Positions 8,355 to 17,022 of a stretch of 64,000 bases of DNA are shown here, one piece after another. Numbering within the stretch: position 1 is the stretch's first letter; each line of letters begins with the position of its first letter. Made by a program: the position numbers and the translations under genes. The notes beneath the pieces were generated by a model, which saw nothing but the letters and a program-made list of their open reading frames with translations, did no database searches and had not been told where the DNA came from. Location: the NCBI GenBank assembly GCA_043101635.1, contig JBICIE010000009.1, forward strand, positions 12,873 to 76,872. Reading direction: 5' to 3'. This DNA is from CAYMJK01 sp043101635. GTDB lineage: Bacteria > Planctomycetota > Phycisphaerae > Phycisphaerales > UBA1924.

Positions 8355-8773
8355 GAGCGGTCCCTCAGACGGATCGAGGTGATGTCGGCGTCCTCGCCCG
8401 CGCCGCCGAGCGCGCCATCGGCGCCCAGTGAGACGATCTCGTACGGGTGACCGTCCGGGCCGGGCACGATCAGTTCGTACCTGCGGCCCCAAGGGTCGGT
8501 GAGTTGGTCCTCTCCGAGGTAGAAGGCGGCCGACGGCGAGGCGGCGGGGTTCGTCAGGGCGTCGAGCGACTCTGGCCACGCGCCGAACTCGAGCCGGTAC
8601 GTCTCCAGTTTGCCGGCGACGACACCGATGCCGGTGCGCGCAAGTTCGCGCTTGCCTTTGCCGAAGGCGCCACTGAAGCCGACGGTCAGTGTCGCTGCCA
8701 GCATGCCGAGAATGACGACGACGGCGAGCACCTCGACGAGGGTCATTGCTCGGGCCGTTGTGCTTCCTCGCAT
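8351..8773 (-). CDS. gspG: Type II secretion major pseudopilin G
   Basis: 140 residues. Prepilin signal ARAMTLVEVLAVVVILGMLAAT with Ala at -1, Met at +1 and Glu at +5. The C-terminal hallmark of GspG is clear: YLGEDQLTDPWGRRYELIVPGPDGHPYEIVSLGADG, including the LxDPWGxxY motif and the GADG calcium-loop signature, then GEDADI. GspG polymerises into the pseudopilus piston. The start ATG shares one base with the gspF stop (TGATG). The Ala at -1 is less common than Gly but is tolerated by prepilin peptidases. Confidence 0.92.
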   Translation of the reverse strand: MRGSTTARAMTLVEVLAVVVILGMLAATLTVGFSGAFGKGKRELARTGIGVVAGKLETYRLEFGAWPESLDALTNPAASPSAAFYLGEDQLTDPWGRRYELIVPGPDGHPYEIVSLGADGALGGAGEDADITSIRLRDRS

Positions 8774-10041
8774 CAGATCACCTCCTGCAGGCGGACCAGC
8801 GGCAGCGCTGCGGCCAGCACAACGACTCCGATCACCGCCGCCAGCATCAGGATCACCGCCGGCTCGACCGCCGCGGCGAGGCGATCGGCCATGCGCCTGG
8901 CCCGGCGGCTCTCGCGCTGGGCGAGGCGGTCAAGCATCGGCTCCAGTTCGCCGCTGGTCTCGCCAATGGCGATGAGCCGCAGCAGTTCCGGCGTGAACCA
9001 GCGCGGATCGTTCAGAGCTGAGGCGAGGTCGTCGCCGCGCTCGACGGCGCCCGCCGCCTCGCGCAGGCGCCGGCCGAGCGAGGCCGTCACGGGACCATGA
9101 AACGCGCTGGCCGCGGCCTGCAGCCCCTCCACCATCGGCACGCCGCAGCGGCCCATGGCGCTGAGTTCGGCCGCCATGCGGGCGATGGCGCCGGCCCGCA
9201 GCGCGCCGGGCACGAGACGGCGGAGCGCATCGGGCCAGTCCGATCCGCGACGCGCCGCGGCATGAGTTGATGCAATCACGCCGCCGATCGCCGCAAGGAC
9301 CAGGCCGAGCCCGACCGGCCACCAGATCGCCAGCGTCTGGCCGAGCGCCATGACGACTCGCGTGAGCGCGGGGATCTCGACCGAGGCGTCGGTCAAGATG
9401 GACGCCAGGCGCGGCAGGGGTTTGTTGGCCAAAAAGACAACGACGCCGAGGCCGACGGCCGCCACCAGCGTCGGGTACGCCAGCGCGCCGGCGAGGCGGC
9501 TGGCGATCTCGCCGGCGCGGGCGTGGCGCTCGCCAATCGCGCGCAGGGCGCTGGCCAGTTCGCCGCGGCGCTGGCCCGCCTCGGCGATCGCGATCTCGGA
9601 GGCGTCGAACCAGGTCGGGCGCTGCGCCATCGCGTCGGAGAGCGCCTCGCCCGCCGTCACACGCTCTCCGAGGTCGCCCAGCACGGCGCGCTGGTCCGAG
9701 CGGCGCCATGGTCCCCACGACCTCGGCGCCGAGTCGGCGAGTGTCGCCAGCGCCTCGGTGAGCGGCAAGCCTGAGTCGAGCATCGTCGCCAGGGCGTCGC
9801 ACAGTTCCGCCTTGGCGGACGCGCGGCGGCAACGGACGTAACTGCGGATCAGTTCCGCGGCAGGCCCAAGAACCGAGGCGACCAGCGCACTGGCGTCGTG
9901 CGACCGCACTTCACGGAGGTCGAGAACGCGCAACCCGAGGCGGCGCAGCGACGCCCGGGCGTCCGGAGCGGACGCCGCGCTCAACTCGCCGCTGCGGATG
10001 TCGCCGCCGGGGGCGAGGGCTCTGTAGCGCCAGAGGCTCAC
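8773..10041 (-). CDS. gspF: Type II secretion inner-membrane platform protein F
   Basis: 422 residues from a GTG at 10041 with GGAGGGC about 6 nt upstream. The opening SLWRYRALAPGGDIRSGEL is typical of GspF/PilC (YxYxAxdxxGxxxxG). Two duplicated GspF domains are seen, each with the motif of a Glu-rich helix plus a TM segment: DALATMLDSGLPLTEAL...LVAAVGLGVVVFLAN and RMAAELSAMGRCGVPMVEGL...PAVILMLAAVIGVVVL, and GETSGELEPMLDRLA in the second. It anchors the GspE ATPase and the pseudopilus base. The GTG overlaps the gspE stop (GTGA) and the stop overlaps the gspG start. Confidence 0.93.
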   Translation of the reverse strand: MSLWRYRALAPGGDIRSGELSAASAPDARASLRRLGLRVLDLREVRSHDASALVASVLGPAAELIRSYVRCRRASAKAELCDALATMLDSGLPLTEALATLADSAPRSWGPWRRSDQRAVLGDLGERVTAGEALSDAMAQRPTWFDASEIAIAEAGQRRGELASALRAIGERHARAGEIASRLAGALAYPTLVAAVGLGVVVFLANKPLPRLASILTDASVEIPALTRVVMALGQTLAIWWPVGLGLVLAAIGGVIASTHAAARRGSDWPDALRRLVPGALRAGAIARMAAELSAMGRCGVPMVEGLQAAASAFHGPVTASLGRRLREAAGAVERGDDLASALNDPRWFTPELLRLIAIGETSGELEPMLDRLAQRESRRARRMADRLAAAVEPAVILMLAAVIGVVVLAAALPLVRLQEVI

Positions 10042-11675
10042 GGCCCGCCCTCCACGGCTTCCGCGATGGCCCCGAGCGACTCGGCCTCGTGGCCCATGAC
10101 CTCTTCTTCGCCCTCGCCGGCGACGCGCAGGACCTCGACTTCGGTCGTTACGCCTTCGCGAACCAGGCGATCGCCTTCCTCGCGCAGCGTGCGCATGCCG
10201 CGGGCCCGGGCCATCGCGCGCAGCTCGCCGGCCGTGGCGCCGGCGCCGATCCGATCGCGCGCTGCGTCGTCCATCACCAGCAACTCGAAGAGTCCGATGC
10301 GACCGCGGAAGCCGGACCCGAGGCACCCATCGCAGCCACCGCCCCCGCACGCGCCGTGCCGCGTGCGCACCAGCCGCTGGGCCAGCGCTGCCGCCAGCGA
10401 CGCGCCGACCAGGTACGGTTCGACGCCGAGATCGATCAGCCGCGTCACCGCGGTCGGGGCGTCGTTGGTGTGCAGCGTGCTGAAGACGAGGTGGCCGGTC
10501 AGGCTCGCCTGAATCGCAATCCGCGCCGTCTGCTCATCGCGGATCTCGCCGACCATGATCACGTCCGGGTCCTGGCGGAGTATGTGACGCAGCCCGCTGG
10601 CGAAGGTGACGCCCTTCTTCGTGTTTACCTGGGCCTGGCTGATGGCGACGCCGGCGCCGGAGAGCTCGTACTCGATCGGATCCTCGATCGTCATGACGTT
10701 GAGATCCGCGGCGCCGCGGGCGGCGATCCAGCGCAGCGTGGTGTACAGCGTCGTCGTCTTGCCGCTGCCGGTCGGGCCGGTGGCCAGCACGATCCCGCTG
10801 GAGCGGGCAGCGCAGGCGAGGTAGCGGCGAAGGACATGCTCCGGCATGCCGAGGCCGGCGAAGTCGCCGAGGGCGCTGGCGCCGCCGGACTCGAGCAGCC
10901 GGATCACCACGCGCTCGCCGTAGGCTGTCGGCAGCGAGCTGATGCGCAGGTCAATGGAACGTGTGGCGGGGGCCCCGAGGCCGGACCTGCCGATCGTCAC
11001 GGTTGCGCGGCCATCCTGCGGCACACGCCGTTCTGCGATGTCCATCCTGCCCATGACCTTGATGCGGCTGACCAGCGGGCGGGCCAGGCCCGATGGCAGT
11101 TCCCGGCTGGTCCGAAGGGCGCCATCCACGCGCTCGCGCACGAGCGTGCGGTCGGCGAGCGGCTGCACGTGAACGTCGCTGGCGCCATGTCCGATCGCCT
11201 CAAACAGCAGGGCGTCCACCAGCTTGACGATCGGTCCCTTGCGCTGCGTGGCGAGCAGGTCGCGGTCGGCGAGGGCCAGCAGACGCTCGATCGACACCTC
11301 GCTGTCGCCGTTCTCCTCGCCGGGCGCCGCGGGCGGCCCGGCATCCCCACGTGCGGCCGCATCGGCGTACGCGGCGTCGATGGCCCGGGCGAGAATCTCG
11401 CCGTCAACGACCTCGGTCACCGTCAGCATCCGCAGCCGCGTCCCCGCATTGTGCGCAGCCAGTGGATCGGTTCGATCCGAGATGAGCAGCCGCTCGACTC
11501 CGTCGGCACGCCCGGCGCTGAGGATCAGGTGATCACGAGCGAAGTCGTGTGGTATGAGCGAGAGAAACTCGTTCGAGGGCGCATCGAAGCCCTTCGAACC
11601 GCAGGGCGCTGCTTTAGCGTTCGACGCCGCGGCGCCGTGTTCGCTCCTGGCCAGACTGCCGCTCGCGACGCTCAC
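10038..11675 (-). CDS. gspE: Type II secretion ATPase E
   Basis: 545 residues. The N1E domain (EFLSLIPHDFARDHLILS, about 36-54) is followed by the ATPase core: Walker A GPTGSGKTTTLY near 300-311, Asp box TIEDPIEYEL, Walker B RHILRQDPDVIMVGEIRD, and His box TGHLVFSTLHTNDAPTA. A reduced zinc site follows (HGACGGGGCDGCLGSGFRGRIGLFELL), with three cysteines visible where classical GspE has four. The enzyme drives pseudopilus extension from the cytoplasm. The start is uncertain: GTG at 11675, 10 nt after the gspD stop, is the first sensible codon. The longer frame to 11750 would overlap gspD. Confidence 0.92.
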   Translation of the reverse strand: MSVASGSLARSEHGAAASNAKAAPCGSKGFDAPSNEFLSLIPHDFARDHLILSAGRADGVERLLISDRTDPLAAHNAGTRLRMLTVTEVVDGEILARAIDAAYADAAARGDAGPPAAPGEENGDSEVSIERLLALADRDLLATQRKGPIVKLVDALLFEAIGHGASDVHVQPLADRTLVRERVDGALRTSRELPSGLARPLVSRIKVMGRMDIAERRVPQDGRATVTIGRSGLGAPATRSIDLRISSLPTAYGERVVIRLLESGGASALGDFAGLGMPEHVLRRYLACAARSSGIVLATGPTGSGKTTTLYTTLRWIAARGAADLNVMTIEDPIEYELSGAGVAISQAQVNTKKGVTFASGLRHILRQDPDVIMVGEIRDEQTARIAIQASLTGHLVFSTLHTNDAPTAVTRLIDLGVEPYLVGASLAAALAQRLVRTRHGACGGGGCDGCLGSGFRGRIGLFELLVMDDAARDRIGAGATAGELRAMARARGMRTLREEGDRLVREGVTTEVEVLRVAGEGEEEVMGHEAESLGAIAEAVEGGP

Positions 11676-11685
11676 GCTGTGTCTC

Positions 11686-13935
11686 TTACCTGATGATCCG
11701 CGGCCTGACCTCCGGCCATCCGTCCTCCAATCCCAGCTCCTCCATGCCACGCGCCGAGATGTACTTCAAATACTCGAAGCTCTCGCCCCGCATCACGCTC
11801 GCGCGGATGAAGACGTAAAACCGCGTGCGGCTGCCCGACCGCGAGCGGCTCTTGAACAGCTCACCGACCAGTGGCACGCGCCCGATCAAGGGGACACGGC
11901 TCTCGGCGTCGCCCTCGTTGCGCGTCTCCAGTCCGCCGAGGACGATCGCGTGACCATCTGGAATCGTCGCGACGCTGCTGATCGAGCTGTCCTGGCGCGG
12001 CGGCGGCAGCGACGGATCACTTGACTCACCGACGAAGGAACTCAGGGAGATGTCATACTCCAGCAGCAGATGGTCTCCTTCGGCGATCTGCGGCCGCAGC
12101 GAAATCTGCGTGCCGGCGGAGGCTGCTCCGCCGAAGCTGGTCGTCGCGACCGTGTCGGACGCGTTGACGCTCAGGAACGGCTCCTCGCGCACCGCGTCAA
12201 GTGTCGCCTGCTGATTGTTGTCCACAAGAACCCGCGGCAGGCTCAGATTGCGCCCCTCGTTGACAGTCTCCAGCGCCCGAACGACCACGCTGAAGTCGCC
12301 GGGATTGAGTATGACACCGCTGAAGCCGACCGGGTCACCAACGGTGCGCCCGCCGCCGCCCGAACTGCTCAGTCCGAACAGCGACGCAAGCCGCACCAGG
12401 GTGTCGCCATACATCTCGAACTTCTCAAGTTCGACGCCAAGGTCGAACGTCTGCCCCTCGGTCAGCGCGACGATGGTCACATCCAGCACCACCTGCGGCT
12501 GGCGCACATCCAGCGTATTGAGCAGCGCCTCGACCTGATCAAGAACGCGCGGCTCGCCGATCGCGATGATGGAACTGGTCGCCTCATCAGCGGTGAGCAG
12601 GAGGGGAGGACCCACGAACCCGCTCGCGGTGCGGACATCCGCCCCCGCGCCGGCCCTGGCGGCGTCGCCGCCATCGGGCGCACGGCGGACGCCCGGCTCC
12701 GCAGCCGCGACGTCGCCCCTGGCGGCAGGCGCCGCTGCGGCGGGGTTGTGTCCCAGCGCGCCGCGCTCGGCCGCTCCAACCCCCGCCCCGCCCGCGCTGG
12801 CGCCAAGCAACTGATTCAGCAGCGACACCACCTCACCGGCCGCGCGATTCCGGACGGCGTAGGTGCGCATGCTCTGGCGGGCGCCCCCCTCGGGCGCATC
12901 AAGCCGCTCGATCAGCGCTGCGATCTCTTCGTGCCGGCTCGGCGCCGCCGCGACAAAGAGCGTGTCCGTGAGGTCATCGACCACGAGGGCCGGCGCGTCC
13001 GCCGACGCGACGCCCCCCGCGGCCCCGGCGCCGAAGAGTTCCTCGACCAGCGCCGCGACCTGTGCGGCTCGGAAGTGCCTTGCTCGATAGCTCCGCCGCT
13101 CGATCGGCTCGGCCCGGTCAAGCCGCTCGATCAGGCCGCGCCACTCGTCGACAACCTGCAGCGGCGCCACCAGCAGCAGGGACGTCTTCCCCTCAATCGC
13201 ACTGAGTTGGCCGCGCAGAGGCTGCCCCGCCACCGCGTCACGGGCTGACACGGCCTGGCTCACGGACGCCGCGAGCCGCGCCGCAGACACCTGCGCCGGC
13301 ACGATCTCCTCGATCACAACGTCGGGCGCCGGCGAATCGATTCGCTCGATCAGCGCCAGGACCTGCTCCACCCGCGGCCGAAGATCCTGCACGAGTACAA
13401 GATCCGTCTTGCCAAGCACGGTCAATTGCCCGCTCTTCGACAGCGCCGGCTTCACAGCGTCGATCAACTCCGAAGGCGACATGTGCTGCACACGCGCCAC
13501 GATCGCTTCGAAGCCGGCTGATGGGGCACTGTTGTCATTGCCAGTTGCTGGCAAGAGGGCGTCATGCGGCGCGCCAGCGCGAGCCCCCAGGCCCTCAATC
13601 CGAACGAGCCCCGGCGCATCGGAGAGCTTCACCACCGTCAGCGTCTGGCTGCCCGCCATCCGCACGGTCGTCAGCCCGTTGGACGCCAGCAGCCGGCTGG
13701 TCAATCCCCACAACTCGTCGTCATTGACGTTGCCGCCGAGCCGCAACGTCACGGTGCCCCGCAGCGCGCTCTCGTCGTACTCGATGTTCAACCCCAACCT
13801 CGCCGCGGCAAGGTCCACCAGCCGGGCAAGCTCAACGCGGCCGGAGAGATCGATCGCCGCGGATTCATCCTGCGCCGGGCAGGGGGCGGCAAGCAGAACC
13901 GCTGCGGAGATCGCCAGTGCGCCGCGACACCTCAT
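11686..13935 (-). CDS. gspD: Type II secretion outer-membrane secretin D
   Basis: 749 residues. ATG at 13935 has GGAGG 7 nt upstream; another ATG two codons earlier is too close to that site. Signal peptide MRCRGALAISAAVLLAAPCPAQ. N0-like domain about 25-110 (LVDLAAARLGLNIEYDESALRG). Several N domains follow (VLALIERIDSP, WRGLIERLDRAEP, AALIERLDAPEGG, VEALLNTLDVRQPQV). An Ala/Gly-rich insert lies in the last N domain. The C-terminal secretin domain has NLSLPRVLVDNNQQATLDAVREE and VPLIGRVPLVGELFKSRS, the VPxLGxIPxLGxLF signature. It forms the outer-membrane gate. It is the first gene of the operon, so a promoter should lie in the long region to its right. Confidence 0.95.
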   Translation of the reverse strand: MRCRGALAISAAVLLAAPCPAQDESAAIDLSGRVELARLVDLAAARLGLNIEYDESALRGTVTLRLGGNVNDDELWGLTSRLLASNGLTTVRMAGSQTLTVVKLSDAPGLVRIEGLGARAGAPHDALLPATGNDNSAPSAGFEAIVARVQHMSPSELIDAVKPALSKSGQLTVLGKTDLVLVQDLRPRVEQVLALIERIDSPAPDVVIEEIVPAQVSAARLAASVSQAVSARDAVAGQPLRGQLSAIEGKTSLLLVAPLQVVDEWRGLIERLDRAEPIERRSYRARHFRAAQVAALVEELFGAGAAGGVASADAPALVVDDLTDTLFVAAAPSRHEEIAALIERLDAPEGGARQSMRTYAVRNRAAGEVVSLLNQLLGASAGGAGVGAAERGALGHNPAAAAPAARGDVAAAEPGVRRAPDGGDAARAGAGADVRTASGFVGPPLLLTADEATSSIIAIGEPRVLDQVEALLNTLDVRQPQVVLDVTIVALTEGQTFDLGVELEKFEMYGDTLVRLASLFGLSSSGGGGRTVGDPVGFSGVILNPGDFSVVVRALETVNEGRNLSLPRVLVDNNQQATLDAVREEPFLSVNASDTVATTSFGGAASAGTQISLRPQIAEGDHLLLEYDISLSSFVGESSDPSLPPPRQDSSISSVATIPDGHAIVLGGLETRNEGDAESRVPLIGRVPLVGELFKSRSRSGSRTRFYVFIRASVMRGESFEYLKYISARGMEELGLEDGWPEVRPRIIR

Positions 13936-13941
13936 TTGCAT

Positions 13942-14961
13942 GCCTCCGACCAGCGGGGGAGTGCTGCGACCGCCTCGACGATGCTGAAGCCATCGGCCTG
14001 GCCAGTCGCGGCGCCTGCCTCGCCTGAGCCACTGGATGAAGTACTGCCGCGCGCCCGCTGCGCGCATCTCGCAGGCGCTTGTGGTCCGAACAGCGCCGTG
14101 CGCCGATCGACCATGACGCTCGACGATCCGTCCGCCTCTCACCATGGACATGTTCCCTTCACGGCACGCGAATATAACGAGGAACGTTCGCGTCCGCCAG
14201 AGCGCGTAGCCGTCAGCGTCAAAATTGTGTGCGACCTGCGCAATGCTGTCCGACGTCGCATGGGCGAGATCACGAAAGCGCCAGTGCATCCACACCTCGA
14301 TGCGCAGGAGGTTGTCGATCGATCGCAGACCCTTTGTCGCGCCCACAAGAATCGGTCTCTTCGCCACAGAGTTGGGTGACGCGCCCCAACATCTGGTGGC
14401 GCCGACGTTCGCGCGCCAGACTGCCGGGCCGAATCACACAGATTCGTGCGATGCGCCCCAGGCTCCGGAAGCCGACTGCGACGCTCCTGCGTCGATGACG
14501 GGACCCGGGCTCAAAGCCTCGATGGCTTTGGCCGCGTGGCGGCTCTGTGCCACACCGCAGCGGCGGCGCCGGACCGCGCTTCCGCGCCGAGCATACCGAT
14601 ATGCGCGACAACAGACACGCCAATGCGCGTTGCTCCCCTGACTTCTGCTCCACAATGAGCGATGAGGGCGCCGCTTGACGTCACCGGATACCTTCCGCTC
14701 CGTCACTGGTCAGCCGGCCAGCAAGCTGGGCCGGACAATCCCGCGCCAGAACTGGCGCATCACGCGGCCGCCCATGACCCCTGGCGCCCCGCCGGCGGGC
14801 AGCGAGACCGCGCCCGACACCGCGCAGGAGACAGCGCAGGAGAAAGCGCAGACATCATCCACCGTCACCGCCAAGATGGCGAGAGAGGGCTCAGACCGAC
14901 GATTCGGCAGGGGCGGTAGCCGTGATGACGGATACTGGCGAGTACCCGCACACGGACCGAA
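13942..14961 (-). other. 1-kb region without a convincing gene, probable leader/promoter region of the T2SS operon
   Basis: No reading frame here looks like a protein: the open frames are Arg/Ala-rich shadows, or run into the tRNA. On the minus strand, TATATT (14171-14176) is the best AT-rich -10 candidate for gspD, with no clear -35 and a long leader. A short 12-nt repeat (core GCGCAGGAG) lies around 14818-14850. The minus strand from about 14900 to 14720 reads as an open frame ending GGRVMRQFWRGIVRPSLLAG-stop without a clear start; it might be a gene remnant. Confidence 0.4.
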
Positions 14962-15036
14962 TGACCCCAGGGGGATTCGAACCCCCGTTTCCAGGATGAG
15001 AACCTGGCGTCCTGGACCGGACTAGACGATGGGGCC
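14962..15036 (-). tRNA. tRNA-Glu (anticodon CTC)
   Basis: Cloverleaf read on the minus strand: acceptor GGCCCCA/TGGGGTC with one G-U pair, D arm GTC...GAC, anticodon stem CCAGG/CCTGG with loop TTCTCAT (anticodon CTC), T arm GGGGG-TTCGAAT-CCCCC, discriminator A. CCA is not encoded. It decodes GAG. Confidence 0.95.
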
Positions 15037-15109
15037 GGGATGTACCGGGCAGAATAGACCGGCGCACGTGCCCGTCAAGCTTCCTCGCGGGTTCTCGTGA
15101 CAAAGGGCC

Positions 15110-15415
15110 TCAGGCGCCGGCGGCAATGGCGGTCTGGCGCCGGCGGAACTGCGACAGGGCGTAGACCACCGCCTCGGCCTCGGAGACCCCGACCACGGCG
15201 CCGGCCGGCTGGCCCGCCTCGGACCACTCGGCCTGGTAGCACCCGAACGCCGGCACGTGGCGCACGCTGAACTCGAAGCCCTGCTCGGCGAACTCCCGCC
15301 TGGCCCGCTCGACGGCCGGATAGGCGCGCCCGTCCGGGGCCCGGTTGCAGTCGGTCGTGTCCAGCGGTACCCAGCCGGTGGCGTACAGGTCATCTATGGC
15401 GAAGTCGAGGCCCAT
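15110..15415 (-). CDS. Conserved-looking small protein of unknown function
   Basis: 101 residues. The ATG at 15415 has GGAGAAG about 6 nt upstream; the in-frame extension to 15556 is Arg-rich and has no ribosome site. The protein (MGLDFAIDDLYATGWVPLDTTDC...) has no signal peptide or membrane segment. It contains an acidic N-terminus, a helix with PAVERARREFAEQGFEF, then an Ala/Val-rich strand-helix (PAGAVVGVSEAEAVVYALSQFRR) that looks like a small double-stranded-RNA-binding or HicB-like alpha/beta fold. I do not recognise a named family. It stands between tRNA-Glu and the CPBP protease gene with its own leader. Confidence 0.65.
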   Translation of the reverse strand: MGLDFAIDDLYATGWVPLDTTDCNRAPDGRAYPAVERARREFAEQGFEFSVRHVPAFGCYQAEWSEAGQPAGAVVGVSEAEAVVYALSQFRRRQTAIAAGA

Positions 15416-15562
15416 CGTTGCTTCTCCATGTGCTGCGGCTGGGCGCCGGTGCGGGCGCCGGCGGCAAAAGAGCGTAGACCGGGCCCGCGGGATCTGCCAC
15501 CGTTCATCGGCCGGCTCGCGGCGCCCGATGAACTCGGACCTGCCGAATTCGCTCATCGGGGC

Positions 15563-16333
15563 TCAGGGGGACGGGCCCGGGGTGAGGATCAGCAGCACGG
15601 CCACGTCGTAGAGGGCGTGGGTGGCCACCACCAGCCCGAAACCCCGCCCGAGATACAGGGCGCCGAAGAAGACCCCGGCCGCGAAGTACGCGAAGAACTG
15701 GGCGCTGAGGTCGCTGCCGGAAAGGTCGTGATACAGGGCAAAGGCGACCGCCGAGATCCCCACGGCCCCGATGCGCCCCGCCGTCTCGCCCAGGCGGGCA
15801 ACATCGACGATCGCGAAGTGGAGGCCCGCGATCAGGATCATCCGGAAGAGCAGTTCCTCGTAAATGCCGGCCCCGATCGACAGGGTCAGACGGGCCTGCC
15901 AGGGCTGGGCGGCCAGATCCTGTGCCGCGGCCAGCGCCAGCAGCGGCGCCGGCCCCACTGCCGCGCTGATGAGGGCCTGAAGCACCAGCAGGGCCACGGT
16001 CCACCCGAGCGTCTCGACGGCCATCAGCCCGATCACCGCCGGGCGGATGCGCCACGGCCGGCGCTCCAGCAGGTGCCAGATGAGCAGCACGGTCACGAGG
16101 GCCACGCCGGGCAGATAGAGGCCGGCGGCCCCGAAGGCCTCGAAGAACCGCGAGAGCATGCGGGTGGCTCGGATCGTCTCGGCGGGGGCGCCATCAGCCC
16201 CGCTGAGATAGAGGGCCGAGCCGATCTCGTAGGCCACCACGAGCGGCGCCAGCAGCACCAGGATGTGCAGCGGCGACCTGGACGCCTGCGCGTAGGTCTC
16301 GGGCGGTGATGCGGGTTGTGGGTGATCCGGCAT
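15563..16333 (-). CDS. CPBP-family intramembrane metalloprotease
   Basis: 256 residues with about six to eight membrane segments. The family motifs are present in the second half: YEELLFRMIL (EExxxR), FALYHDLSG (FxxxH) and ATHALYDVAVLL (third metal-binding His). CPBP (Abi) proteins are glutamic-type intramembrane proteases, related to Rce1, and in bacteria are usually of unknown substrate. The ATG at 16333 is the first good start; the ribosome site is weak. The gene lies 29 bp downstream of rpsT on the same strand and may be cotranscribed. It ends in LILTPGPSP just past the last helix. Confidence 0.82.
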   Translation of the reverse strand: MPDHPQPASPPETYAQASRSPLHILVLLAPLVVAYEIGSALYLSGADGAPAETIRATRMLSRFFEAFGAAGLYLPGVALVTVLLIWHLLERRPWRIRPAVIGLMAVETLGWTVALLVLQALISAAVGPAPLLALAAAQDLAAQPWQARLTLSIGAGIYEELLFRMILIAGLHFAIVDVARLGETAGRIGAVGISAVAFALYHDLSGSDLSAQFFAYFAAGVFFGALYLGRGFGLVVATHALYDVAVLLILTPGPSP

Positions 16334-16362
16334 GCGCTCGCGTGGGCGCGTGCGCCGGAGGC

Positions 16363-16632
16363 TCAGGACGCGGCCCGGGCCTTCAGGCGGGCACTCAGCC
16401 GGCTCTTGCGCCTGGCGGCCTGATTCTTGTGGATCACGCCCTTCTGGGCCGTACGGTCGATGATCTGTGACGCCTTGCGAAGCGCCTCGTTGGCCTGCTC
16501 GACAGAACCCTGGGCCAGGCTCTGATTGAACTCCTTGATCGCGTTGCGCATGGTCCGCAGGCGCCAGCGGTTGCGGGCGCGGTGGGTCGCGTTCTGGCGG
16601 ATGCGCTTGCGGGCGGAGTTCGAACTGGCCAT
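16363..16632 (-). CDS. rpsT: Small-subunit ribosomal protein S20
   Basis: 89 residues, basic and helical: MASSNSARKRIRQNATHRARNRWRLRTMRNAIKEF... and QKGVIHKNQAARRKSRLSARLKA. The N-terminal NSARKRIRQ and C-terminal HKNxAARRKSRL motifs identify S20, which binds 16S rRNA in the body of the 30S subunit. The ATG at 16632 gives the family length. AAGGAA lies about 13 nt upstream. It stands alone, as rpsT usually does. Confidence 0.96.
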   Translation of the reverse strand: MASSNSARKRIRQNATHRARNRWRLRTMRNAIKEFNQSLAQGSVEQANEALRKASQIIDRTAQKGVIHKNQAARRKSRLSARLKARAAS

Positions 16633-16818
16633 GTGACGGATGGTTCCTTGTCTCGGGGCATGGGGCCGCTCGGCCCCGGGAGGGAAGTATCGCCCGCCGG
16701 AGCACTGAATCAAGTCGCTCGCGCCGGCGGGGCGCCGCCGAGGCGGGGATCGGCGGGGAGGCAGGGGGCCAGATGCGGGCGGGGCGCCGGCCGGGAGAGC
16801 CGAAGCGGTCGCCCGGGA

Positions 16819-16891
16819 AGCCGCCGGAGGGACTCGAACCCACGACCTGCGGTTTACAAAACCGCTGCTCTACCAACTGAGCTACGGCGGC
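16819..16891 (-). tRNA. tRNA-Thr (anticodon TGT)
   Basis: Minus-strand cloverleaf: acceptor GCCGCCG/CGGCGGC, D arm GCTC-AGTTGGTA-GAGC, anticodon stem GCGGT/ACCGC with loop TTTGTAA (anticodon TGT), T arm CGTGG-GTTCGAG-TCCCT region, discriminator T, no encoded CCA. It reads ACA and, by wobble, other ACN codons. Confidence 0.95.
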
Positions 16892-16963
16892 AGACTCCTG
16901 ACGGTAGGCCGGATCCGGCCCGGCGCCGGGGAGTCGAGAGTGGCACAGGCGACACCGAGCGGG

Positions 16964-16992
16964 TTGACAGGCGAGCCCCGCGCGGCTCAGAT
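16964..16992 (+). promoter_or_regulatory. Sigma-70-type promoter of the MFS transporter gene
   Basis: Perfect TTGACA at 16964-16969, 17-nt spacer, then TCAGAT at 16987-16992 (4 of 6 match to TATAAT). The start would lie near 17000, giving a leader of about 25 nt that holds GGGGG before the ATG. Confidence 0.6.
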
Positions 16993-17022
16993 GAGGGCAA
17001 TTCTGGATGCGGGGGTCCTGTC

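Noticed and set aside
10089..11693. 534-residue open frame antisense to gspE
   Set aside because: gspE is certain on the other strand; this frame has no signal, motif or start site.
14675..15025. 116-residue plus-strand frame (TAQETAQEKAQ)
   Set aside because: It runs into the tRNA-Glu gene and has no ribosome site or leaderless box; the repeats are a short 12-nt DNA repeat.
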